Below are positions 46,742 through 56,847 of a DNA stretch of 64,000 nt, piece by piece; position 1 is the first letter of the stretch, and every line of letters starts with the position of its first letter. This DNA comes from Nisaea sediminum (GTDB taxonomy: Bacteria; Pseudomonadota; Alphaproteobacteria; Thalassobaculales; Thalassobaculaceae). The stretch is from contig NZ_JACZCQ010000005.1 in NCBI RefSeq assembly GCF_014904705.1, positions 62,001-126,000 on the forward strand, written 5' to 3'. The position numbers were made by a program, and so were the translations under genes. A model generated the notes under the pieces. It had not been told where the DNA came from. It did no database searches and saw only the letters and a program-made list of their open reading frames with translations.

Positions 46742-46777
46742 AAAACCGGCCTGCGGAAACGCAGGCCGGTTTTTCTT
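46742..46777. terminator. Strong bidirectional intrinsic terminator
   Basis: CCGGCCTGCG (46746-46755) pairs perfectly with CGCAGGCCGG (46760-46769) around a GAAA tetraloop. AAAA before and TTTTTC after the stem extend it and give T-rich ends for both strands. It serves the DUF4167 gene (+) and the convergent acetyltransferase gene (-). Confidence 0.9.
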
Positions 46778-46786
46778 TGTCCGGGT

Positions 46787-47224
46787 TCAGAGAGTTTTGG
46801 TGAAGAAACGCGAGACCGAGGAGTTCAGGTAGCCGAGCCGCTCGTAAAAGGCATGCGCTCCGGCGCGGCGCTCCCCGGACGACAGCGAGACGGAGGTGCA
46901 GCCGAGGTCGCGGGCGAGACGCTCCGCCTCCGCCATCAGCAAACGCCCGGCGCCCGTTCCCCTGATCGTCTCGTCGACGACCAGCGCTTGAACGACCAGC
47001 CCCCGTCCCTTCTCGATCGACGGACGGTCGAAGCAGTGCAGATAGCCGATCAGCTTTTCGTCGAGAAAGGCGCCGAAAGCATGGTGGCCCTCTGCTTCCA
47101 GAACCGACTCGATACGGCTTGCGGCCGTCCCGGGATCAAGCTCATAGCCGAGCTGAACCGTCAGGCCGGCGACGGAAGGCGAATCTTTCGCGGTCAGGCC
47201 GCGGACGCTCGGTGTGGTTCGCAT
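46787..47224 (-). CDS. GNAT family N-acetyltransferase
   Basis: The 145-residue protein is a single GNAT domain with the acetyl-CoA loop VVDETIRGTGAGRLLMAEAE and the C-terminal AHAFYERLGY. The acceptor is unknown. It lies five bases after the MOSC-protein gene and is probably co-transcribed with it, ending at the shared terminator. Confidence 0.85.
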   Translation of the reverse strand: MRTTPSVRGLTAKDSPSVAGLTVQLGYELDPGTAASRIESVLEAEGHHAFGAFLDEKLIGYLHCFDRPSIEKGRGLVVQALVVDETIRGTGAGRLLMAEAERLARDLGCTSVSLSSGERRAGAHAFYERLGYLNSSVSRFFTKTL

Positions 47225-47229
47225 CTCGA

Positions 47230-47991
47230 TCAGAGGGCCTCTACCGGATCACCGACCTTCACGGCCCCGCTGCCGGTGACATCGACATAGATGCCGCAAT
47301 CGGTATGACCGAATCCGTTCTGCAGATCGCGCGGGATCGTCAGGTCGCGTTCCGCGGTCGACGGATCGACATTGGTCGCGGCGCAGCGTCCGATACGTTC
47401 GGCCACGGTCACTTCCGCATCTCCGATCCGCACCTTCCTGCCGACCCAGGTGAATTCCTCCCAGGCGGGCACGCCCTCGATCAGGATATTGCCGCGGAAA
47501 CGAAGCGGATCGACCTTGCGACCGACGACGCGCTCGAGATCGCGCACGCTTTCCAGATTGATGATCGAGACAAACGGCACCTTGACGTCGGAATAGGGCT
47601 GCTCGCCGCTCTCGACAATGCGCGGCTGGCCCCGGCTTTCCTTCGCCATAAAGGCGGCGAAGAACTGTTCCAGGACCGTCCGCCCATTGACGTCGGTGAG
47701 CTTGCCGCTGGAGACGTTGCGGCCCTTGCGCCAGATCTGCAGGATCTCGCTCGCGTCGTCGAAACGGGCCTCGAGCTGGGCGAGTTTCTCGACCTGGGCA
47801 AGCTGAAGAAAATTGGCTTTCGGTTTCCAGTCCCGATCACCCGCCTCGGCGCGCCGGGCGGCTCCGCCGTGCAGGATCCCGAAACGACGGTCATTGGGGA
47901 GCATGCGCCCCGCCTCGAGCGGAACGCTCTCCAAGGACTCTCCGGTCATGCCTTTGACCGGGAATCTGTAAATCGCGCTGACTTTTCCCAT
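47230..47991 (-). CDS. MOSC domain-containing protein
   Basis: The 253-residue protein has an N-terminal MOSC beta-barrel part (VSAIYRFPVKGMTGESLE) and a MOSC domain with FRGNILIEGVPAWEEFTW and a cysteine in RIGRCAATNVDP. MOSC proteins handle sulfur or act in molybdenum-cofactor enzymes; the exact role is unknown. The ATG at 47991 gives the family start; longer in-frame forms would run into the clpB promoter. It is divergent from clpB. Confidence 0.85.
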   Translation of the reverse strand: MGKVSAIYRFPVKGMTGESLESVPLEAGRMLPNDRRFGILHGGAARRAEAGDRDWKPKANFLQLAQVEKLAQLEARFDDASEILQIWRKGRNVSSGKLTDVNGRTVLEQFFAAFMAKESRGQPRIVESGEQPYSDVKVPFVSIINLESVRDLERVVGRKVDPLRFRGNILIEGVPAWEEFTWVGRKVRIGDAEVTVAERIGRCAATNVDPSTAERDLTIPRDLQNGFGHTDCGIYVDVTGSGAVKVGDPVEAL

Positions 47992-48044
47992 AGTGCACCG
48001 CACCATAAATGGCTTCGGAAGGCTGTCAACACGGATCGCGGCCT

Positions 48045-48072
48045 CTTGCGACCGGCAAGCGGCTCCCCATAT
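48045..48072 (+). promoter_or_regulatory. Heat-shock (RpoH/sigma-32) promoter of clpB
   Basis: CTTGCG (48045-48050), a 14-base spacer and CCCCATAT (48065-48072) match the sigma-32 consensus (CTTGAA, 13-14 bases, CCCCATNT) at nearly every position. Transcription would start near 48080, leaving a leader of about 160 bases before clpB. Confidence 0.75.
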
Positions 48073-48242
48073 CTCAGATGCGGGTTCCGGACGCCGCTTT
48101 CGGGTCATGGAACCTTCCCAGTCAGGGAGTAATCGGCGATGCTTAGAGGTCGCCGGGACTTTCTGAAAAATGGCTTCAGCACCGCCGGTTCGGGGTGTTC
48201 GGGGCTGTATCGGCAAACCTTGCGGTACGAAGGAGATATCCG

Positions 48243-50861
<2,619 letters not shown>

Positions 50862-50881
50862 GCAGCTCCGACCTGAAGGAG

Positions 50882-50912
50882 AAACGGCCCCCTGCAAGGG
50901 GCCGTTTTCTTT
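50882..50912 (+). terminator. Intrinsic terminator of clpB
   Basis: AAACGGCCCC (50882-50891) pairs with GGGGCCGTTT (50898-50907) around a six-base loop and is followed by TCTTT. It begins 20 bases after the clpB stop. Confidence 0.88.
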
Positions 50913-51024
50913 GGCGCTATGCCTCCGATTTCAGTCGATATGACCCTGGCAGCACGTAAGAAGCGATCGCAACGCCGCCTCCTCCGGTCAGCCCAGAACC
51001 GGAAGCAAACACTCGCTATCTGAC

Positions 51025-51294
51025 TTACTCGAGAGACAGATTGCTGTCCGCGTAAAGGTTTGTAGTCCCGAACCACTGGACGTCCTGCGTAAGTTCGCCG
51101 ACGAATATTGAGTCATCGCTATCCACGCACGGGACTAGATTATTCATGATCTCATTGCCGGCCTGGTCGGTTTCTATGATCCAGACGGTCGGCTGGAAGT
51201 GCCAGTATTTGCCGTAGCTCTTCAGCGCCGCCTCAAGGCAGGCTTCCTTGTCCCCGTCGTTCGGGAGGTAATAGGTAACTATATAATTTGCCAT
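51025..51294 (-). CDS. Small Cas2/VapD-fold-like protein (SinR-annotated type)
   Basis: The 89-residue protein starts MANYIVTYYLPNDGDKEAC and continues with ALKSYGKYWHFQPTVWIIET and DSDDSIFVGELTQD, the strand-helix pattern of the ferredoxin-like Cas2/VapD fold seen in many stand-alone small proteins often labelled SinR family. No CRISPR repeats or other cas genes are near. The fold call is by eye and should be tested. The ATG at 51294 is chosen for the family start. The gene is isolated, with lower GC than neighbours. Confidence 0.6.
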   Translation of the reverse strand: MANYIVTYYLPNDGDKEACLEAALKSYGKYWHFQPTVWIIETDQAGNEIMNNLVPCVDSDDSIFVGELTQDVQWFGTTNLYADSNLSLE

Positions 51295-51437
51295 TGAGCG
51301 TCCTTCTCTATGAAAGAGCACACTAATCATCCGTGTTGCCGGAGTCGATCTAGCCAGCCCTCGCATGCGCGATGCCAAGACCGGCCAAGACGAACGCATA
51401 AATCAGACGGAACCGGATTTACGATCTGTCGGAAAAA

Positions 51438-52064
51438 CTATCCCCGCTTCTCCAGCAGGAACCAGGTCATGTCGTCCGCCGGGAAGTTCGGGTCCCGGTG
51501 ATACATGAAGCCGTAATCGACCAGCGAGAGATCCGGGAAGCGCTCAAGCAGGTCGCCGGCGAAGTCGCGCTTGAAGAGCCGGTCCTCATGGCCCCTGTAA
51601 GGGATCGCGACCGGGGCCGGATTGTAATATTCCGAGACCGCGATGTAGCGCCCGCTCGCGGCATGGAGATTGTCGTAAACCTGCGGCAACGCGTCCGGGT
51701 TGATGTGGATGAGAACGCCCGAGGTGAAGGAAAGATCGTGCGGCGCCTCCACCTGCGGATCGAGGATCGAGCCGTGATGGACGTTCAAGCTTGGCTGCGT
51801 CTTCAGCGCCTTCACCGCCTCCGGATTGATCTCGATGGCCGAGAGTTTCGCTTCCGGCAGGAGGGTGCGCAGCGCCAGCATATTGAGGCCGATATTGGCG
51901 CCGAACTCGACCACCGAGCCGACCGTCCCCGCCCGCGCGAGGATGCGGGTGAACATGGCCGTGCGCGAGGCGAGGATCGCCGCGTCGCGGTTGCGGTCGA
52001 TATAGGCATTGCCGAACGCACCGGCCCAGAAAGCTTCCTGTTCGGTGCGGTAACTGTCGGTCAT
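51438..52064 (-). CDS. Pseudaminic acid biosynthesis-associated methylase
   Basis: The 208-residue SAM-dependent methyltransferase begins YRTEQEAFWAGAFGNAYIDRN, the mark of the methylase family found with pseudaminic acid genes, followed by SAM motif VVEFGANIGLNMLAL and HHGSILDP. It probably methylates a sugar of the nonulosonate glycan. It is the last gene of the minus-strand pseG-pseF-methylase unit, 29 bases after pseF. Confidence 0.87.
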   Translation of the reverse strand: MTDSYRTEQEAFWAGAFGNAYIDRNRDAAILASRTAMFTRILARAGTVGSVVEFGANIGLNMLALRTLLPEAKLSAIEINPEAVKALKTQPSLNVHHGSILDPQVEAPHDLSFTSGVLIHINPDALPQVYDNLHAASGRYIAVSEYYNPAPVAIPYRGHEDRLFKRDFAGDLLERFPDLSLVDYGFMYHRDPNFPADDMTWFLLEKRG

Positions 52065-52093
52065 CGGGTCTCTCCTGATCTCTCGTCCGGCAC

Positions 52094-52864
52094 CTATGCC
52101 CCGTCCGGGTAGGCGCCGTCCTCATTCTTCACCGGTTTCGGCTTGGCGGAAACCGTGCGGTTGATCTCGATCCAGTCCGGATGCGTCTCCAGGAGCGTCA
52201 GCACGTCGCGGTAGCCGAAGGCAGGGTTCCGCGGATAGAGCGCTTCGAGAATGCGGCGCACCAGTTCGAAATCCTCCGGCTGGTCGACGGTCCAGCGCTG
52301 CCCCTCGATCGGCGGCTCATGCCGCAAGATGCGGCAGGCGAAGCGCTCCGGGTGATTGTAGATGAACGGCGTCACATGTTCGCGTTCCTGATGCGCGACC
52401 GCCTCCGCATGCGCGGCAAAGAGCGCGTCTGCCCGCATCACCTCGGCATCGAGTCCTGCCGGCAGGGTCTGGCTGCCGGCATTGGAAACGTAATCCAGCG
52501 GTGGGTCGCTTTCTGTCAGGGTCCGGACGACCTCGTCGACGAGTTCCGGATCGACCAGCGGACAATCCGCCGTCAGCCGCACGACGATATCGGCCCCGGC
52601 CATCTCCGCCGCGCCGGCGAAGCGGGCGAGCACATCCTCCTCCGAGCCGCGCCAGAAGCGTAGCCCCTCGGTGCCGGCAAAGGCGGCCACCGGATCGTCG
52701 GTTTCATTCACGGTCGTCGCGAGTACGATCTCGTCGAGGGTCCGGCAGCGCCTCAGCCGCTCGACCTGATAGCCCAGCAACGGTTTGCCCAGCACCTCGC
52801 GCAGGACCTTTCCCGGGAGCCGCGTCGAGGTCATCCGCGCCTGTATGATGGCAACGATCTTCAC
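52094..52864 (-). CDS. pseF: Pseudaminic acid cytidylyltransferase (PseF-like)
   Basis: The 256-residue nucleotidyltransferase starts with VKIVAIIQARMTSTRLPGK, the CTP-binding signature, and has VVRLTADCPLVDPELVDEVV and RWTVDQPEDFELV. It would activate pseudaminic acid to CMP-Pse. Spore-coat-type cytidylyltransferases share the fold; the neighbours pseG and pseI decide the assignment. The GTG start at 52864 overlaps the pseG stop (GTGA). Confidence 0.85.
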   Translation of the reverse strand: MKIVAIIQARMTSTRLPGKVLREVLGKPLLGYQVERLRRCRTLDEIVLATTVNETDDPVAAFAGTEGLRFWRGSEEDVLARFAGAAEMAGADIVVRLTADCPLVDPELVDEVVRTLTESDPPLDYVSNAGSQTLPAGLDAEVMRADALFAAHAEAVAHQEREHVTPFIYNHPERFACRILRHEPPIEGQRWTVDQPEDFELVRRILEALYPRNPAFGYRDVLTLLETHPDWIEINRTVSAKPKPVKNEDGAYPDGA

Positions 52865-53889
52865 GCCGCGCCGCCTCCTCCGACGAACCCGAGCATCGCA
52901 TCTATGACCCGGTCCACGCCCTGCCCGTCGACCAGCGCCGCCGCAGCCCGGGAGAGCTTTTTCCGTTCCGCTACATCCTGCAAGAGGCGGACGGTGTCGG
53001 CGATGATCCTCTCCGGCGGACATTCCGCCAACCGTCCGAGATAAACCGCCGCACCTTCCGCCGCCATGCCCGTGCCGACCGGCTCTTCCACCGGCACGCT
53101 CGCGCCGAGGATCATCGGCGTGCCGTGCAGGGCGAGCTCCCCGACCGTCGAGCCGGCAGAGGAGAGCACGATATCCGCCGTGGCAATCAGGGCGCCGAGA
53201 TCCCGCACGCCGACGCGGTAGACCACGGAGCCCGAAATCAGCGCCTCGGGCCGCCAGGCATTGGCCGGACCGATCACCGCATCCACCTGGCCCCCCGTGA
53301 CTCCCGCCTCGGCCAGCGCCGCCGCCGCCGCGTCGACAAGCATGGCGAGATGCCCGTTCGGATCCGCGCCGCCGACCAGCGCGAGGATCCGCTTCGGCGT
53401 CTCGGAAATCTCCCGTTCTGCCAGGTCCTGGCGCAGGTCCGACCGGATCAGCGCATAGCGCGGCCCCGCCAGGATCTTGGCTGCGGTCCTGCCTTCGTAG
53501 CTTGCGGCGCTCGCCTGCACGTTCTGATTCAGGAGCAGGTCCACCGGATAGGCGTCCCTGTCGGACGCATCGTCGATCAGCAGTACGGGGGCGGCTTCGC
53601 GCGCCGTCGATGCAAATCCGGCATCGGCGAAGGGCCCGTCCAGCACCAGCCACGTCGCGCCGCGCTCTTGCGCCGCCGAAGCGAAGGCCCGTCCGTCGTC
53701 CGGATCCTCGAGGATGCGAAACTCGATCCCCGCCTGATTGAGGCGCACGGCGAGCTGGTCGGGCAGCGCATCACCGGAAAGGAACATCGCCTCGCCGCCC
53801 CGCGCACGCCATCCCTCGGCGAGAGCGAAGCAGCGCATCGCATGGCCGAGTCCGATCCGGGCATTGGCATCGGCGCGGATTGCGAGCAT
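52861..53889 (-). CDS. pseG: UDP-2,4-diacetamido-trideoxy-altropyranose hydrolase (PseG)
   Basis: PseG removes UDP from the altrose intermediate of pseudaminic acid synthesis. The protein of about 342 residues has a GT-B-like fold with MLAIRADANARIGLGHAMRC at the N-terminus, catalytic His in GLGHAMR, VGGADPNG and the UDP-binding SSAGSTVGELALHGTP. The ATG at 53889 fits the family start; a GTG at 53901 is an alternative. It overlaps pseF by four bases and is divergent from pseI across a 10-base inverted repeat. Confidence 0.9.
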   Translation of the reverse strand: MLAIRADANARIGLGHAMRCFALAEGWRARGGEAMFLSGDALPDQLAVRLNQAGIEFRILEDPDDGRAFASAAQERGATWLVLDGPFADAGFASTAREAAPVLLIDDASDRDAYPVDLLLNQNVQASAASYEGRTAAKILAGPRYALIRSDLRQDLAEREISETPKRILALVGGADPNGHLAMLVDAAAAALAEAGVTGGQVDAVIGPANAWRPEALISGSVVYRVGVRDLGALIATADIVLSSAGSTVGELALHGTPMILGASVPVEEPVGTGMAAEGAAVYLGRLAECPPERIIADTVRLLQDVAERKKLSRAAAALVDGQGVDRVIDAMLGFVGGGGAA

Positions 53890-53901
53890 CCCCGGACTCA
53901 C

Positions 53902-53953
53902 GTTGCGGCCATCCCTTCTATCCCCCGGTAAAAAAAGCTATTCTGGCCGCAAC
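53902..53953. promoter_or_regulatory. 10-base perfect inverted repeat in the pseG/pseI control region
   Basis: GTTGCGGCCA (53902-53911) is the exact reverse complement of TGGCCGCAAC (53944-53953). The arms are 32 bases apart, three helical turns, and frame the only non-coding stretch between the divergent pseG and pseI genes. A regulator binding both arms, or a transcript hairpin, are possible roles. Confidence 0.5.
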
Positions 53954-53975
53954 CCAAGCCGCTGTCACGGAAACC

Positions 53976-55037
53976 ATGGCGAAAGATTTCAAGATCAACG
54001 GCCGCCCGGTCGGACCGGACCATCCGCCATACGTGGTCGCCGAAATGTCCGGCAACCACAATGGAGAGATCGGCCGCGCCCTCGCCCTGATCGACGCCGC
54101 CAAGGCGGCAGGGGCGGACGCGGTGAAGATCCAGACCTACCGCGCGGACACCATCACGATCGACCATGACGGGCCCGAATTCGTCATCGAGAAGGGGCTC
54201 TGGGCCGGGCGACGGCTGTTCGAGCTCTACGAGGAGGCCCACACCCCCTGGGAATGGCACGAGGAGCTGTTCGCGCATGCGCGCGGGATCGGCATCACCC
54301 TCTTTTCCGCGCCGTTCGACCCGACCGCCGTCGACCTGCTGGAGAGCCTCGACTGCCCGGCCTACAAGATCGCCTCGCCCGAGATCGTCGATATCGACCT
54401 GATCGAGCGCTGCGCACGGACCGGCAAGCCGCTGATCATCTCCACCGGCATGGCGAGCTTCGAAGAGATCGAGGAGGCCGTCGCGGCCGCCCGCGGCGCC
54501 GGGGCGACGGAGATCCTCGTCCTGCATTGCATCAGCGGCTATCCGACGCCGGTCGACCAGGCCAACCTCGCCACCATCCCGGACCTCGCGGCGCGCCTCG
54601 ACGTCGCCATTGGCCTCTCCGACCACACAATGGACACGGTCGTCGCCGAGGCGGCGGTTGCGATGGGGGCCGTGCTGGTGGAGAAGCATTTCACCCTGCG
54701 CCGGGCGGATGGCGGGGTCGATTCCGCCTTTTCGCTCGAACCGGAGGAGCTGGCGACACTGGTCCGCAACCTTCGTGCCGTCTTCGACGCCCGCGGCAAG
54801 CCGAACTACCGGCCGACCGACGCGGAGAAGGAGATGCTGGCGATGCGCCGCAGCCTCTATGTCGTCGCCGACGTGTCTGCGGGCGGGGTTCTGACAGAAG
54901 CAAACATCCGCTCTATCCGCCCCGCGAACGGCCTGCCTCCGAAGCACCTCAAACAGGTGCTCGGCAAGCGCGCGACCCGTGCTCTCAAGCGCGGCGAACC
55001 GCTCGCCGGAGACATGATCGAGGGTTTTTCGGACTGA
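53976..55037 (+). CDS. pseI: Pseudaminic acid synthase
   Basis: PseI condenses the altrose sugar with PEP to give pseudaminic acid. The 353-residue protein has the NeuB-type barrel (VVAEMSGNHNGEIGRAL, AVKIQTYRADT, YKIASPEIVDIDLIE, VEKHFTLRRADGGVDSAFS) and a C-terminal SAF antifreeze-like domain (SLYVVADVSAGGVLT to GEPLAGDMIEGF). TYRADT and the SGNHNG motif favour PseI over NeuB. The ATG at 53976 is used; an earlier in-frame start is unlikely. The first TPR gene begins one base after its stop. Confidence 0.92.
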   Translation: MAKDFKINGRPVGPDHPPYVVAEMSGNHNGEIGRALALIDAAKAAGADAVKIQTYRADTITIDHDGPEFVIEKGLWAGRRLFELYEEAHTPWEWHEELFAHARGIGITLFSAPFDPTAVDLLESLDCPAYKIASPEIVDIDLIERCARTGKPLIISTGMASFEEIEEAVAAARGAGATEILVLHCISGYPTPVDQANLATIPDLAARLDVAIGLSDHTMDTVVAEAAVAMGAVLVEKHFTLRRADGGVDSAFSLEPEELATLVRNLRAVFDARGKPNYRPTDAEKEMLAMRRSLYVVADVSAGGVLTEANIRSIRPANGLPPKHLKQVLGKRATRALKRGEPLAGDMIEGFSD

Positions 55038-55038
55038 C

Positions 55039-56748
55039 ATGACCGAGGCAACGCCGCAGACCCTGCTGCAAGAGGCGCTGCAGAAACACCGGGCGGGCGA
55101 TCTGGTCGGTGCGGCGCCGCTCTACCAGCAGGTCCTGAAACTCTCACCGCACCATCCCGACGCGCTGCATCTGCTCGGGTTTCTGCTGCATCAGGCGGGA
55201 CAGTCCGGCGAAGGTCTGAAACTGGTCGACGCGGCGGTTGCGATCGCACCGCTGCATACCGATTTTCGCGGCAACCAGGCGCGGATCCTGCTCCATCTCG
55301 GACGCGAGGCCGATGCGGACAAGGCCTTCCGCGCGGCACTGATCGCCGCCCCCGCGAATCCGGACGCGCTTCTCGATCTTGCTGCCGCCCGGCGAAAAGG
55401 CGGCCAGGTCGTCGCGGCAACGAAGCTCTATGCCCGCCTTCTCTGTCTCACGCCGGCCGATCCGGCCACCCTGCTCGCCCAATCCGGCAACCTGATCGAT
55501 CTCGGACGCCACGACACGGCTGGCGCGCTGCTCAGAAAATGCCTGCTGCTCGCCCCTGCTCTGATCGAGACCGCCAACAGCTTCGCCTTCCTGCAGATCA
55601 CGATCCGCGACCTCGACCTGGCGCGAACCTGGTTCCGCCGCACGCTCGCGGCCCAGCCGCTCTATGCCGCGCCGCATTCCGGGCTCGCCGAGGTCTGCTT
55701 CTTCGAGAACGATCTTGAGGCCTGCCTTCGCCATTCGGAGCGCGCCCTCGAGCTCGCGCCGGACGACCCGCAGATCCATGTCCGGCACGGATTCCGCCTG
55801 CTTGCCGCCGGGCATGTCCGCGAGGGCTGGCAGGAGTTCGAGTGGCGCCTGAAGCGCGCCGACCGCATTCGGCGGGAAGGTTTGCCCCCGCGCTGGCGGG
55901 GCGAGCCCCTCGCCGGTAAGCATATTCTCGTCTGCGCCGAGGAAGGTGTCGGCGACGAGTTGCTCTATGCCTCCATGATCCCGGATCTCGTCGCCGCCGG
56001 AGCCGCCGTGGTGATCGAATGCGCTCCGCGTCTGCTGTCCGTCTTCACGCGGTCGTTCCCGGGCTGCGCGGTTCATCCCTACAAGCGGGAGGGAGACCGC
56101 TTCCGCCCGGTCCACCGCTATGACTGGCTTCCGAAAGATCCCCCGATCGACTATGCGATCGACGCGGGCAGCCTGCCCTCGATCCTGCGTCCCGACGTGA
56201 CGTCCTACGAGCATCAGCGTCCCTATCTCACCGCCGATGCAGAGCGCGTCATGGAGATGCGGGACCGCCTGGCCGCCCTGCCGCCCGGCCCGAAAGTCGG
56301 CTTCTCCTGGCGTTCCAAGGAGGTCGCTCCGTTCCGCAACCTCTACTACACCGGCCTCTCGGACTGGCGCGCATTGCTGACCGATCCCGCGATTCAGGTC
56401 GTCTCGATGCAGTACGGGAGAGGCTGGCGGGAGGAAATCGCGGCCGCGCAGAAGGCTTTCGGCGCCCGGATACACGTGCTCGCGGGGGTCGACCTGACCG
56501 ACGATTTCGAGGACATCTTCGCTCTCGGCGCTGCGGTCGACGGTATCGTCTGCCCGAGCACCACGCTCGTCTGGGTCGGCGCCGGGCTCGGCAGACCGGT
56601 CATGGAGTTCGGCGTCGAGCCGCATTTCGAGCTGATGGGCACTGGCCGGCATCCGGGCTTTCCAACCGTCCGCGTCTTCACCAAACCGGTGACGCATTCC
56701 TGGGAAGCCGTGACGGACGCCATTACCGATGCCGTGAAAACGCTGTGA
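55039..56748 (+). CDS. TPR-glycosyltransferase, FlmG-like, copy 1
   Basis: The 569-residue protein has about seven TPR repeats (1-265) and a C-terminal GT-B/GT9-like glycosyltransferase region (about 285-569) with HILVCAEEGVGDELLYASM, IECAPRLLSVF, YAIDAGSLPSIL, GFSWRSKE and VCPSTTLVWVGAGLG. The architecture matches Caulobacter FlmG, in which TPRs bind flagellin and the C-terminal domain transfers pseudaminic acid. Its ATG follows the pseI stop by one base, making a shared substrate very likely. No signal peptide: cytoplasmic. Paralogous to the next two genes. Confidence 0.82.
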   Translation: MTEATPQTLLQEALQKHRAGDLVGAAPLYQQVLKLSPHHPDALHLLGFLLHQAGQSGEGLKLVDAAVAIAPLHTDFRGNQARILLHLGREADADKAFRAALIAAPANPDALLDLAAARRKGGQVVAATKLYARLLCLTPADPATLLAQSGNLIDLGRHDTAGALLRKCLLLAPALIETANSFAFLQITIRDLDLARTWFRRTLAAQPLYAAPHSGLAEVCFFENDLEACLRHSERALELAPDDPQIHVRHGFRLLAAGHVREGWQEFEWRLKRADRIRREGLPPRWRGEPLAGKHILVCAEEGVGDELLYASMIPDLVAAGAAVVIECAPRLLSVFTRSFPGCAVHPYKREGDRFRPVHRYDWLPKDPPIDYAIDAGSLPSILRPDVTSYEHQRPYLTADAERVMEMRDRLAALPPGPKVGFSWRSKEVAPFRNLYYTGLSDWRALLTDPAIQVVSMQYGRGWREEIAAAQKAFGARIHVLAGVDLTDDFEDIFALGAAVDGIVCPSTTLVWVGAGLGRPVMEFGVEPHFELMGTGRHPGFPTVRVFTKPVTHSWEAVTDAITDAVKTL

Positions 56749-56847
56749 GACCATATCGGGCCGCATCCCGTTTCCGCTATATTGGGATTGTCCCGGCGCC
56801 GGTAACGGCCTGAACCAGCTCGCAAAAGGACGGATCCCGGTCAAAGC

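Noticed and set aside
51025-51294. CRISPR-Cas locus signalled by the Cas2-like protein
   Set aside because: No repeat-spacer array and no cas1 or effector gene in the window.
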